The notes under the pieces: model-generated
Told to the model about the DNA's origin: nothing
Seen by the model: the letters and a program-made list of their open reading frames with translations, nothing else
Databases searched by the model: none
Position numbers and translations under genes: made by a program
Shown here: in pieces, positions 51,677 through 61,028 of the stretch
Layout: each line of letters begins with the position of its first letter
How positions within the stretch are numbered: position 1 is the first letter of the stretch
DNA from: Billgrantia lactosivorans
GTDB lineage: Bacteria; Pseudomonadota; Gammaproteobacteria; Pseudomonadales; Halomonadaceae
Length of the DNA stretch: 64,000 nucleotides
NCBI RefSeq assembly: GCF_003254665.1
Contig: NZ_QHGY01000006.1
Coordinates: 62,001 to 126,000, forward strand
Reading direction: 5' to 3'

Positions 51677-53046
51677 GGCACCTCCCGACGAATCACGTCT
51701 TGAATAAGTGTAGGCCGTGGGACGTCAGCGGCGGCGACGTCGTTCACCTCGATAGCCGCGCGCAGCTGGCTGGCGGCGAGTTCGGCGTCGACCTCGCTCG
51801 CCGCATGCACCCAGGCCAGCGGACGCTCGCCGTCGACCGCCTCGCCGAGGGCGGCGATGCCGGTCAGGCCGACGGCGGGGTCGATGGCTTCATTCGGCGC
51901 GCGGCGCCCGCCGCCCAGCGCCACCACGGCCAGGCCCAGGGCGCGAGTGTCCATGCGCGTCACGCAGCCGCTGCGCCGGGCGAATACGGGGCGCAAGACA
52001 GCCGCCCGGGGCAGGTAGCGCTCAGGCCGCTCGAGCAGGTCGGCAGGGCCGCCCAGCCCCGCCACCATGCGCGCGAAGCGCTCGGCGGCGGCCCCCGTGG
52101 CGAGCCGTTCGTCGAGCAGGGCCAGGGCCGCTTTCCGGTCGTGGGCCAGCTTTCCGGCCAGCAGCAGCTCAACGGCGAGTTCGCGGGTCACCTCGAGCAG
52201 TCGGCCGCCAGTCCTTTCATCGGTCTTTTGACAAGTTAACAGGGCAATCGCCTCGCGCACCTCGACGGCATTGCCGGCGCAGGGCGCCAGCGGCTGGCTC
52301 ATGTCGGTAAGCAGCGCGGTGGTCGGCGTGCCGGCACGGCTGGCCACCTCGGCGATGGTCTCCGCCAGCTCGCGCGACCTTTCCAGCGTGGGCATGAAGG
52401 CGCCGCTGCCGGTCTTGACGTCCATCACCAGGGCGTCGAGGCCGCAGGCGAGCTTCTTGCCCAGTATCGAGCTGACGATCAGCGGCAACGACTCCACCGT
52501 GGCGGTGACGTCGCGAATGGCGTAGAGCCGCCGGTCGGCCGGGGCCAGCTCGGCGGTCTGGCCGACGATGGCCACGCCCGCCTCGCACACCAGCTTGCGG
52601 AAGCGCTCGCGCGAGGGCGCGATGCCGTAGCCGGGAATCGCCTCGAGCTTGTCCAGGGTGCCGCCGGTGTGGCCCAGGCCGCGGCCGGAGACCATCGGCA
52701 CGCAGCCGCCGCAGGCGGCGACCCACGGCCCCAGCACCAGCGAGACGAGATCGCCCACCCCGCCGGTGGAGTGCTTGTCGAGCACCGGCCCCGGCAGGTC
52801 GAGCCCGGGGCCCAGGCCGCGCCACGCCAGCACCTCGCCGGAGTCGCGCACCGCCTCGGTCAGGGCCACCGTCTCGCTGGCGCTCATGCCGTTGAGGTAG
52901 ATCGCCATGGCCAGCGCGCCGACCTGGGCGTCGGAGAGGCTGCCGTCGACGATACCGCCCACCAGCTCACCGATCGCCTCGGGCGATAGCACCTCGCCGT
53001 CGCGCTTGGCGCGAATCAGCTCTTGAGGTAGGGCACGTGCAGGCAT
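51673..53046 (-). CDS. deoA: Thymidine phosphorylase DeoA
   Basis: Cleaves thymidine to thymine and deoxyribose-1-phosphate. The 457-residue protein carries the family signatures [29 protein letters not shown] and [13 protein letters not shown] local AT-rich patch around 52215-52245 encodes [13 protein letters not shown], a few residues longer and less typical than the equivalent loop in E. coli DeoA. It shares one base with deoC (TGATG). Confidence 0.96.
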
Positions 53047-53819
53047 CAGTATCCCTCCGTGGGCCCCTCGCCCTCAGCAACGCCAAGGGATTCGAGCAGG
53101 TTGCCGAGCAGCCCCGAGGCGCCGAAGCGGAAGTGCGCCGGGGTGACCCAATCCGCGCCCATCACCTGCTCGGCGAGGCGCAGGTAGGCGGCGGCGTCCT
53201 CGGCGGTGCGCACGCCGCCGGCGGCCTTGAAGCCGACGTCACGGCCGCTCGCCTTGATCGCGGTGAGCAGGATCTTGGCGGCGTCCAGGGTCGCGTTGAC
53301 CGCCACCTTGCCGGTGGAGGTCTTGAGGAAGTCGGCGCCGCCGTCGATGGCCAGCATGCCGGCGCGGTCGATCAGCCCGGCATCCTTCAGCTCGCCGGTT
53401 TCCAGGATCACCTTGAGCACCTTGTCGCCGCACTCGCGCTTGCAGGCGGCGACCAGCTCGCGGCCGACCTCGGCGTCGCCCGCCATCAGCGCACGGTAGG
53501 GGAAGACCACGTCGACCTCGTCGGCCCCGGCGGCGACGGCCGCCCGGGTCTCGGCCGCGGCGCGTTCGATGTCCGCCTCGCCGTGGGGGAAGTTGGTCAC
53601 CGTGGCCACCTTCACCTTGCCGGCCAGGCCCTGCTCGGCCAGCGCCTCGCGGGCGGTATGCACGAAGGCGGGATAGACGCACACCGCCGCCGGGTGGCCC
53701 GCCGGCGTGTTGGCGCGAGCGCAGAGTTCGCGGATGACGGCATCGCTGTCGTCGTCGTTGAGGCTGGTGAGGTCCATCAGCGCCAGCGCCTGGCGCGCGG
53801 CCTGCTGCAGTTCGGTCAT
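53046..53819 (-). CDS. deoC: Deoxyribose-phosphate aldolase DeoC
   Basis: Splits deoxyribose-5-phosphate to glyceraldehyde-3-phosphate and acetaldehyde, so deoxynucleosides can feed central metabolism. The 257-residue TIM-barrel protein has the Schiff-base lysine in FLKTSTGK near 165-175 and the second Lys in [11 protein letters not shown]. Length and sequence follow the E. coli type. It is 39 bases after the nucleoside transporter gene. Confidence 0.96.
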   Translation of the reverse strand: MTELQQAARQALALMDLTSLNDDDSDAVIRELCARANTPAGHPAAVCVYPAFVHTAREALAEQGLAGKVKVATVTNFPHGEADIERAAAETRAAVAAGADEVDVVFPYRALMAGDAEVGRELVAACKRECGDKVLKVILETGELKDAGLIDRAGMLAIDGGADFLKTSTGKVAVNATLDAAKILLTAIKASGRDVGFKAAGGVRTAEDAAAYLRLAEQVMGADWVTPAHFRFGASGLLGNLLESLGVAEGEGPTEGY

Positions 53820-53858
53820 GGCATTACCTGTCGAAGCGTGGGAGGTTCGCGGCGGTCA

Positions 53859-55130
53859 TCAGATCACGCCCCCCGAGGCGAGGAAGAAACCGGCGATGGC
53901 CGCCGACATCAGATTGGAGAGCGTGCCGGCCAGCACCGCCTTGACGCCGAAGCGGGCGATGTCGTGGCGCCGGCTGGGAGCGATGCTGCCCAGGCCGCCG
54001 AGCAGGATGGCGATCGACGAGAGGTTGGCGAAGCCGCACAGGGCGAAGGAGAGGATCGCCACGGTATGCCCGCTCATGGCCTGGCCGGTATTCGATACCA
54101 GCGACTCGCCTTCGATGTAGGGCGCCAGGTTGATGTAGGCGACGAACTCGTTGACCACCAGTTTCTGGCCGATGAAGGAGCCGGCCAGCGTGGCCTCCTC
54201 CCAGGGCACGCCGAGCACGAAGGCCAGCGGGGCGAACAGCCAGCCGAGGATCATTTCCAGGCTCAGTTCCTCGACGCCGATCCAGCCGCCCACGCCGCCG
54301 AGCATGCCGTTGATCAGCGCGATCAGTCCGATGAAGGCGAGCAGCATGGCGCCGACGTTGGCTGCCAGGCGCAGCCCCGCCGTGGCGCCGGTCGCCGCCG
54401 CGTCGAGGACGTTGACCGGCCGGTCCTCCTCCTCGATCACCTGGGTGGCCTCCTCGGTATCGTCGGCCGGCTCGCGGGTCTCGGGCAGGATCAGCTTGGC
54501 GAACAAGAGCCCGCCCGGCGCGGCCATGAACGAGGCCGCCACCAGGTACTCCATGGGGATGCCCAGCGCCGCGTAGCCGGCCAGCACCGAGCCCGCCACC
54601 GAGGCCAGCCCGCCGCACATCACCGCGAACAGCTGGGAGGGGGTCATGCGGGCGATGAAGGGGCGCACCACCAGCGGCGCCTCGGTCTGGCCGACGAAGA
54701 TGTTGGCGGTAGCCGAGAGCGATTCGGTGCGCGAGGTGCCGAGCGCCTTCTGCAGCGCGCCGCCCAGGAGGCGGATTACCCACTGCATGATCCCCAGGTA
54801 GTAGAGCACGGCGATCAGCGAGGAGAAGAAGATGATCACCGGCAGCACCTTGATGGCGAAGACGAAGCCCACGCTGTCGGCATCGGCGAGGCCACCGAAG
54901 AGGAAGTCGATGCCGTCGTTGGCGTAGAGCACCACCTGGCTGACGCCGGCGGAGATGGTCTGCAGCACCGTCTGGCCGAACGGCACGTAGAGCACGAAGG
55001 CGCCGATGCCGGCCTGGATGGCGAAGGCGCCGCCCACGGTTCGCAGGCGGATGTCGCGGCGGTTGGAGGAGAAGACGAGAGCGATGGCGATCAGCGTCGC
55101 CATGCCGACCAGGCTCATGATGGCGGTCAT
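53859..55130 (-). CDS. nupC: NupC-type concentrative nucleoside transporter
   Basis: A 423-residue inner-membrane nucleoside/cation symporter of the CNT family. Motifs include GQTEAPLVV in the first re-entrant loop region and [32 protein letters not shown] near the C-terminus, which hold nucleoside and sodium/proton ligands. The start at 55130 ([10 protein letters not shown]) with GAAGGA upstream fits family length; longer frames extend into AT-rich non-coding DNA. It is the first gene of the nup-deo-cdd operon. Confidence 0.94.
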   Translation of the reverse strand: MTAIMSLVGMATLIAIALVFSSNRRDIRLRTVGGAFAIQAGIGAFVLYVPFGQTVLQTISAGVSQVVLYANDGIDFLFGGLADADSVGFVFAIKVLPVIIFFSSLIAVLYYLGIMQWVIRLLGGALQKALGTSRTESLSATANIFVGQTEAPLVVRPFIARMTPSQLFAVMCGGLASVAGSVLAGYAALGIPMEYLVAASFMAAPGGLLFAKLILPETREPADDTEEATQVIEEEDRPVNVLDAAATGATAGLRLAANVGAMLLAFIGLIALINGMLGGVGGWIGVEELSLEMILGWLFAPLAFVLGVPWEEATLAGSFIGQKLVVNEFVAYINLAPYIEGESLVSNTGQAMSGHTVAILSFALCGFANLSSIAILLGGLGSIAPSRRHDIARFGVKAVLAGTLSNLMSAAIAGFFLASGGVI

Positions 55131-55221
55131 GGGAGGGTCCTTCCGTTCGTGCTGGGTGGCCGCGGCAGGGGCGCACCTGGTTATAGTAGTGAGTGCATGG
55201 GGGGTGTGAAATGTCAAATCT

Positions 55222-55248
55222 ATAACACAAAATGTTATTATTCCAACA
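55222..55248. promoter_or_regulatory. DeoR-like operator pair upstream of nupC
   Basis: TGTTATTATTCCAACA (55233-55248) matches the E. coli DeoR operator TGTTAGAATTCTAACA at 13 of 16 positions. It shares its left half with an adjoining inverted repeat ATAACA-N5-TGTTAT (55222-55238). The sites lie about 95-115 bases upstream of nupC. No deoR gene is in the window. Confidence 0.55.
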
Positions 55249-55369
55249 TTTCCAATTCTTCCACGCGGACAAAGGCGGCACGGGCGTCGAGTCAGGCCGT
55301 AGGCGGCGTCCGGACTGGGCTGGCTTGAGGATTGGGGTAGGGGAAGGGGAGAGGGGGTTGGAACGAAAA

Positions 55370-55400
55370 CGAGATCGCCACGCGGGGCGTGGCGATCTCG
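55370..55400 (-). terminator. Rho-independent terminator on the minus strand
   Basis: CGAGATCGCCACGC and GCGTGGCGATCTCG form a perfect 14-pair stem with loop CCC on the minus strand, followed by GTTTTCG. It points left toward nupC, yet no intact minus-strand gene lies immediately to its right, so it may belong to a decayed gene. Confidence 0.65.
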
Positions 55401-55942
55401 TCGGGTCGAGCAAGTCAAACTAATGATACAGAGGCTTTGGTTCAGTTCTTCCTGCTGAATGCATACTCCTAATTTGAGCCTTCTCGTGCTAGGAAATCCC
55501 TGCTTTTGGGCAAAAACACTCAATTAAAACAAACGATCCTAAAATAGACCAGGAAACGCAGTACGGCTCTTCAGGAACAAACATCCCAATCTTAGGTGCC
55601 TATAAGAAATCCTTTCTACAAACATCATTAGCTTTTTCAACCCCTCCAATACTGCGACGCACAGCCGAAACTGGCATTAGTAATGATTGCCTTCCAAAGA
55701 TTCCCATCATCTTGGCAAAACCCATCAGGCCGTCTACTCTGCTACTGCTGGTCATGCCAGCCCCACTCATGCTTGGTACTGAGAGCAGTGACTTCGTCGG
55801 CGGCAATCCACTGAACCTTTAGGTGTACCTTAAAGGTGCGCCGTGGTCAGCAAAGCAACGTAGGTCTGCCGAGCCTGGAACGCTATGGCGAACCCATTTC
55901 CCGAACTTACATTGGTGTTACTGGCAAGGCGGTGCATCGACA
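55401..55942. other. AT-rich gene-poor stretch with possible gene relics
   Basis: About 540 bases markedly richer in A and T than the rest of the window. On the minus strand a short frame reads QWIAADEVTALSTKHEWGWHD before an in-frame stop, and nearby short frames are equally interrupted, which suggests a decayed gene. I cannot identify it. No confident promoter for the following gene was found. Confidence 0.4.
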
Positions 55943-56935
55943 ATGAATTACAAATCCTATGGTGACTTGAGTGAGGACATCGCTGCAGCCATGTTTCGTG
56001 TCCAAGGAAAAGGCTACGACCTGGTGGTTGGTATTCCACGTAGTGGCATGATCCCCGCCAGCATGATTGCTTTGGGGTTACATATCGATGTAGTGGGGCT
56101 CCCGGATTTCCTCGCCAACCAACCACTGAAGACCCGAATGCGCAGGAAAGCCGAGGGGCAGCCGAGCGCTACATGGGATGCCCAAAAAGTCCTTCTCGTC
56201 GATGATTGCGTCGTAACAGGGCGGACCATACAGGCAGCGCGGGATGCCATCCCCGATGGCTGCCCTTGTACAATCGATACCTTGGCAATTTATGCAGATC
56301 CCGCTGGTAGGAAGAACGTCGATATTGCCTTTATCACTTTGGAGTCGCCCCACGCATTCCAGTGGAACCTCTTCAATCCCGCCATGCTCTCCCGAGCATG
56401 CGTCGATATCGATGGCGTACTGTGCGTTGACCCTACTCCCCATCAAAATGATGACGGAGAGAGGTACATTGCATTTTTGAATAATGCGGAGCCTTTATTC
56501 CTTCCTTACGGCCGAATCGGCTGCCTGGTAACCAACCGCCTCGAGAAGTACCGTAGCCACACAGAGGCTTGGCTCAAGCAGCAGGGTATTGAATATGATC
56601 GCCTGGTGATGCTAGACCTTCCTTCGCAGAAGAAACGGCAGAGCCAAGGGGATCGCTCTATGCACAAGAGCCTTTTTTACAGGAATTCCGAGTACACTTT
56701 CTTCATCGAGAGCAAAACTTGGCAGGCTGTCAGAATTGCAAGAACCTCCGGAAAACCCGTTTACTGCTGTGAAAACAATCGAGTCTACACGGCGACTGAT
56801 AGCACTTCTACCAGGACTGGCCCTCGTGTCTATGCCAAATCTCTTCTTCGTGCCATGAAGCGGAGGATCCTCTCGAGTCTTCCGCACCCTATTAAGGCGG
56901 CATTGAAAGCAAGGGGGAAAACTCAGAAGGCGTGA
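55943..56935 (+). CDS. Phosphoribosyltransferase-HAD fusion protein
   Basis: A 330-residue two-domain protein. The N-terminal half is a type I phosphoribosyltransferase with PRPP loop VLLVDDCVVTGRT (residues 83-95). From about 150 a HAD-like phosphatase domain begins with CVDIDGVLCVD (Asp155, Asp157), with a Thr in CLVTNRL as possible motif II. The basic C-terminal tail (AMKRRILSSL...KARGKTQKA) is unusual. ATG 55943 is favoured over a longer start with non-domain sequence. Codon use is AT-rich compared with neighbours, and the glycan cluster beside it suggests a sugar-nucleotide role; this is inference. Confidence 0.75.
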   Translation: MNYKSYGDLSEDIAAAMFRVQGKGYDLVVGIPRSGMIPASMIALGLHIDVVGLPDFLANQPLKTRMRRKAEGQPSATWDAQKVLLVDDCVVTGRTIQAARDAIPDGCPCTIDTLAIYADPAGRKNVDIAFITLESPHAFQWNLFNPAMLSRACVDIDGVLCVDPTPHQNDDGERYIAFLNNAEPLFLPYGRIGCLVTNRLEKYRSHTEAWLKQQGIEYDRLVMLDLPSQKKRQSQGDRSMHKSLFYRNSEYTFFIESKTWQAVRIARTSGKPVYCCENNRVYTATDSTSTRTGPRVYAKSLLRAMKRRILSSLPHPIKAALKARGKTQKA

Positions 56936-57015
56936 ACGAAGCCTCTTGATTTTCAGGCGCCGGCACCCTTCTTTCGTTCCGCTCTTGAGTCCGACGCTTG
57001 TCATCAAGCGCATAT

Positions 57016-57669
57016 TCAGCGAGATCTCAGACCCTTGAGATGATTAATGGCATCACTATGAACAAAACCTAACATGGCGGGCATTTTATCCAGACCTGCA
57101 CAGATCGCCATACATACACGATGCCTTCCGTCGGGCCCCCAAATGAGATTAGCATCACGCGCAACACTGACTCTAACCAAATCCTTTTTGTTGGAACTCA
57201 TGCAATTTTTTGCCATCACTTCGGAAAAAATGATATCAAGTTCTTCATATCGTCCGCGGAGGGCGCTAACGGAGGAAAATCGGCACGGCTCACCACGACC
57301 CAGCTTCTCGACATAATTTTGATATAATGGAGTCTGGCTCCAATCCTTCCCCTCAATCCAGTGCTCGTGACAACTCAGATACGGATCCACTTTCGTGAAC
57401 TCCATGTAATGAATATTCTCGATATCCCAATTCCCACCAAGCAAAGCGCCACCGTTAAACCCCGTCCTCCTTCTTAGCTCTTTCCATACATCTGGGAACA
57501 TATGCCCCGAAATATCTCTGGGGTTCACCCAGACAACCTCCCCCTCCTCCGGGGCTTCAACCCCATGTTGCTTGTGGTGAAATGAAGCATGTATTTTTTT
57601 CTTCAATGGATAATAAAATCTCACTTCTGCATGACGAATTAACTTCTCCTTAATCCCGACCTGGCGCAT
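57016..57669 (-). CDS. ParB/sulfiredoxin-like protein of unknown role
   Basis: A 217-residue protein with a basic N-terminus and a C-terminal motif DLVRVSVARDANLIWGPDGRHRVCMAICAGLDKMPAMLGFVH, which resembles ParB-type domains where GRHR binds nucleotide. An N-terminal signal peptide is not seen. GGAGG is six bases before ATG 57669. The gene is AT-rich, convergent with the PRTase-HAD gene and upstream-adjacent to nothing obvious on its strand. ParB-like proteins of this kind recur in polysaccharide clusters; the function is unknown to me. Confidence 0.65.
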   Translation of the reverse strand: MRQVGIKEKLIRHAEVRFYYPLKKKIHASFHHKQHGVEAPEEGEVVWVNPRDISGHMFPDVWKELRRRTGFNGGALLGGNWDIENIHYMEFTKVDPYLSCHEHWIEGKDWSQTPLYQNYVEKLGRGEPCRFSSVSALRGRYEELDIIFSEVMAKNCMSSNKKDLVRVSVARDANLIWGPDGRHRVCMAICAGLDKMPAMLGFVHSDAINHLKGLRSR

Positions 57670-57744
57670 ATTGAACCTCCGCAACTTCTTGCTTCATTTT
57701 TATTATCAAAGATCAAGCCATTGATCTTGCACAAATTTCATAGA

Positions 57745-59724
57745 CTAACAGCGCGATGCCAACTCGAACCTCGCCGAGAAAATTCTTCTGGTGAACTCCT
57801 CAGCCCCCGCGAGGCTCCAATGATCTCCATCGCGCCACAGCCACTCCCGGCAGTTAATAAAGTCCCTGGAGATATCGAACGCCACGGCCTCGATCTGATC
57901 CACGTAATGCACCGGGCTCAGCTCAGCTTGCCGAGCAATTTCCTCACCAATCTCTTCGAACAGCGCCTCCTGCCCGGAGCGCATCTCGAACTCGCCGCCG
58001 CAACCTGTCATGACGATCTTATTGACGGGGATATGCGGCTCGACTCGAGGCCCTATCCAGTATATTTCAGTGTCCACTGCCAGCGTAGACAACTCCTCGA
58101 GGTAGTCCATGGTTTCGAGAATGGACTCTTGCTTGATGCGATAGTCCGAGCGATGCATGGAGTCATTGAGAGAGTGTCGGGAAATGAGTCGCCGTCCTTT
58201 CCGGCCATCCCCCATCCTCTCTAGCAGATAGAATCCTGCCTGGGTATAGATAACACTCTTGAAGAGATGGCCGTGCTCGCTGATCAGCCGCCGGATGTCA
58301 CGATACTGCCTTTGGCAATCCGCCCGTTCCGTACCCGGGCTACAGCCGCCCCTTACCGACCCCACGATGAAATCACCGACCCCATTCAGCACCATGCCAT
58401 TGAAGAGGTCGGTGCCATGACTGTCCCCGATGACGAGGATCCCTTCGCCATGGGCCAACTTGCATCCATTGAGATACCTAATCTTGTCTTCCCGGTAGAT
58501 AAGCGAAGGGAGCTGACAGCTGACCAGGGAAGGCCCGGCGTCGGCTTCCTCCATGCTCCGTTCGATGATCGTGTAAGTCCGAGAGGCGACGGGATATCTG
58601 AGCTCCCACAGGTAGCGCATTCCATCACTCGTTCTACCGTGCAGGCCGATGCTGGCAAACAGCAGGCTACCCGCCACCGAGTATGCCAATACCCGCCTCC
58701 CTGACATTCCCGCGGCACGCCTCGGTCTGCGAAAGGGTAGCTCGACATACCGCCATGTGAGGTAGGCAAGACCAAGCGATGCGAGGGCCAGCGCTAACAT
58801 CGTTGAGGGAGACGGATAGGCCTCACTGCGGATCCTCGCCAAGGCCATCAAGGGTTGATGCCAGAGATAGGCGCTGTAGCTGATCAACCCGATACCGACC
58901 ATGATGCGTGAGCGGAGAAACTTGTCGGCCAGGCCCCTGCCATCGCCGAACAGAATCACCAGCACGGCACCCACGACCGGTACCAGCGTATAGACGGAAG
59001 GAAATGGAGTTTCGTCGTCGAAGAGCACTACCGCATAGGCGATGAGGCAGAGACCGAACAACGGCAAGACCGCCCTGGGACTTGGTTTGCTTCGATGAGC
59101 AAGGAAAGCGCAGATGGAGCCGGCACCAAGCTCCCATGCACGCGTCGGCAGCAGGTAGAAGCTGGCACTTGGGGAGTATCGCCAACCCCATTCCGACAGC
59201 AGGAAGCTGGCCAACGTCAGCAGCATGACGATACGAAACGCCGATTTACGCCCGTACCGCCAGATCATTACGAGCAGAAGGGGAAAGATTATGTAGAACT
59301 GCTCTTCCAGGGATAGGCTCCAGGTATGGAGCAAAGGATTGCTTTCCGCCTCCGGCGCGAAGTAATCGTCTTTTTTCCAGAAATGGATATTCGAAACGAA
59401 GAAGCTGATCGCCATGAGCGATTGGGCATACTCCTCGAACTGGCTGGGCAGCATCCATAGCCAAGCCAAGGGCGTGCACAGGATAAGTACAAAAAACAGC
59501 GCTGGCAGCAGTCGCTTGGCGCGCCTTTCGTAGAAGCGGGCCAGGGAAAATCGGCCGCTCTCTATCTCTCCAATCAGCAGAAGCGTTATGAGATATCCGC
59601 TGATAACGAAAAAAACATCGACCCCAACGAACCCGCCTGAAAAAGGCGGCAGGTCGGCGTGGAAGAGGATGACGGGCAATACAGCAACGGCACGCAGCCC
59701 GTCGATATCTCGCCGGTAATCCAT
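57745..59724 (-). CDS. Acyltransferase 3 with C-terminal SGNH domain (OafA/YrhL-like)
   Basis: An inner-membrane O-acyltransferase that modifies surface glycans, probably adding acetyl groups. From ATG 59724 it has 659 residues. The opening YRRDIDGLRAVAVLPVILFHA is the family signature, about 10-11 helices extend to residue 370, then a periplasmic SGNH hydrolase-like domain begins with VIGDSHGTDLF near 440 and ends with DGDHWSLAGA, giving Ser and Asp-x2-His of the triad. GGAG precedes the start. It is the last gene of the leftward cluster. Confidence 0.92.
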   Translation of the reverse strand: MDYRRDIDGLRAVAVLPVILFHADLPPFSGGFVGVDVFFVISGYLITLLLIGEIESGRFSLARFYERRAKRLLPALFFVLILCTPLAWLWMLPSQFEEYAQSLMAISFFVSNIHFWKKDDYFAPEAESNPLLHTWSLSLEEQFYIIFPLLLVMIWRYGRKSAFRIVMLLTLASFLLSEWGWRYSPSASFYLLPTRAWELGAGSICAFLAHRSKPSPRAVLPLFGLCLIAYAVVLFDDETPFPSVYTLVPVVGAVLVILFGDGRGLADKFLRSRIMVGIGLISYSAYLWHQPLMALARIRSEAYPSPSTMLALALASLGLAYLTWRYVELPFRRPRRAAGMSGRRVLAYSVAGSLLFASIGLHGRTSDGMRYLWELRYPVASRTYTIIERSMEEADAGPSLVSCQLPSLIYREDKIRYLNGCKLAHGEGILVIGDSHGTDLFNGMVLNGVGDFIVGSVRGGCSPGTERADCQRQYRDIRRLISEHGHLFKSVIYTQAGFYLLERMGDGRKGRRLISRHSLNDSMHRSDYRIKQESILETMDYLEELSTLAVDTEIYWIGPRVEPHIPVNKIVMTGCGGEFEMRSGQEALFEEIGEEIARQAELSPVHYVDQIEAVAFDISRDFINCREWLWRDGDHWSLAGAEEFTRRIFSARFELASRC

Positions 59725-59777
59725 AGGCGTTTGACTCCATGTCATCGAGAAGCACAAGCCGATCGCAGCTGCTTTTG

Positions 59778-61028
59778 CTAATCCCCCCGCCCTTCGCCCC
59801 CCCGCTGCATGTGAGATGGATTGCGACGTGCCCCCGCACAAGGTTCTACAGGCTCAGTTGTGGAGCGAACCCTGCCCGCAGCCTGTTGCATGACCTCCTC
59901 CACGATCCGAGCAAGCTCACACAGCTGCTCTGGAGCCAGGGTGTGGTCGACCCGAAGCATCAGACTGGTCTCGCCGAGTTGCCGGGCGACGGGCAGGCGT
60001 GACGGTGGCCTGAAGTCGGTGTCGTCGAAGGCCCGCTCGAGATAGATTTCGCTGCAACCACCGTGCATGCAACTTCCGCCACTGGCCTGGATCGCCGCGA
60101 CGACGGCGTCGCGATTCCAGCCGGGACGCAACCGCTCGGGCTCGACGAAGGCATAGAACCGATACCAGGCATGGCCAGCCTCTGGCGGTGGCTGCGGCAC
60201 GCGCAGACCCGGTAGATGGACGAGCCGCTCGGACAGGATGGCGGCGTTCTCGCGACGCCTGGCAAGCCACGCCGGCAGCTTGCGCAACTGGATGCGGCCT
60301 ATCGCCGCCTGCATCTCGGTCAGGCGCCAGTTGCTGCCGAAGCTGTCGTGCAGCCAGCGAAATCCCGGCGGATGCTCGGCGTGCACCGCCATCCACGACT
60401 TGCCATGATCCTTGTAGCTCCAGGCGCGCTGCCAGGCCGCCTCGTCCTTGAGCAGCAGCATGCCGCCCTCGCCGCCCGTCGACATGATCTTGTCGGTGCA
60501 GAACGAGAACGCGGCGGCGTCGCCGATGCTGCCGACCCGGCGACCGCCCCAGGTCGCCCCATGGGCCTGGGCACAATCCTCGATCAACCACAAACCGCAG
60601 GTGTCGGCCAGCCGGCGTAAGCTGTCCAGATCGCAGGGCCAGCCGGCCAGATGCACGGCGACAATGGCACGGGTGCGCGGGGAAAGTACCGCGGCCACGC
60701 TCTCGACGCTGAGGTTGCCCGACTCGAGGTCGACGTCGGCGAACACCGGCCGCGCGCCGCAAGCCACCACGCAGGAGACCGAGGCCATGAAGCTGCGTGG
60801 CGTCACCACCACCTCATCGCCGGGCCCGACGCCCAGCGCATGCAAGGCCAGCTCCAGCGCCAGGGTACCGTTGGTCACGGCGATGGCGTGGGGCACGTCA
60901 TGGTAGGCGGCGAACTCCTGCTCGAAGGCACGCCCCTCCTCGCCGTTCCAGTAGTTGACACGGCCTGAGCGCAGGACACGCTCCACCGCCTCGCACTCGT
61001 CCTGCTCGTATACCGGCCAGTCAGGCAT
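59778..61028 (-). CDS. DegT/DnrJ/EryC1/StrS-family sugar aminotransferase
   Basis: A 416-residue PLP-dependent enzyme that would transfer an amino group to a nucleotide keto-sugar. The PLP lysine is Lys180 in FCTDKIMSTGGEGGM, with the upstream IEDCAQAHGA motif at 149-158. The start at 61028 overlaps the upstream ATP-grasp gene by eight bases. The C-terminus has a 30-residue basic, low-complexity extension beyond the usual fold. Similar aminotransferases make UDP-bacillosamine or related amino sugars; the exact sugar is not determinable. Confidence 0.92.
   Translation of the reverse strand: MPDWPVYEQDECEAVERVLRSGRVNYWNGEEGRAFEQEFAAYHDVPHAIAVTNGTLALELALHALGVGPGDEVVVTPRSFMASVSCVVACGARPVFADVDLESGNLSVESVAAVLSPRTRAIVAVHLAGWPCDLDSLRRLADTCGLWLIEDCAQAHGATWGGRRVGSIGDAAAFSFCTDKIMSTGGEGGMLLLKDEAAWQRAWSYKDHGKSWMAVHAEHPPGFRWLHDSFGSNWRLTEMQAAIGRIQLRKLPAWLARRRENAAILSERLVHLPGLRVPQPPPEAGHAWYRFYAFVEPERLRPGWNRDAVVAAIQASGGSCMHGGCSEIYLERAFDDTDFRPPSRLPVARQLGETSLMLRVDHTLAPEQLCELARIVEEVMQQAAGRVRSTTEPVEPCAGARRNPSHMQRGGEGRGD

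Noticed and set aside
53037-55328. 763-codon plus-strand frame across deoC and nupC
   Set aside because: Antisense shadow; repetitive Glu/His/Gly composition and no motifs.
55600-55806. 68-codon minus-strand frame in the AT-rich gap
   Set aside because: No ribosome site or recognisable motif, and another minus-strand frame looks more protein-like but is interrupted; treated as possible relic, not a gene.
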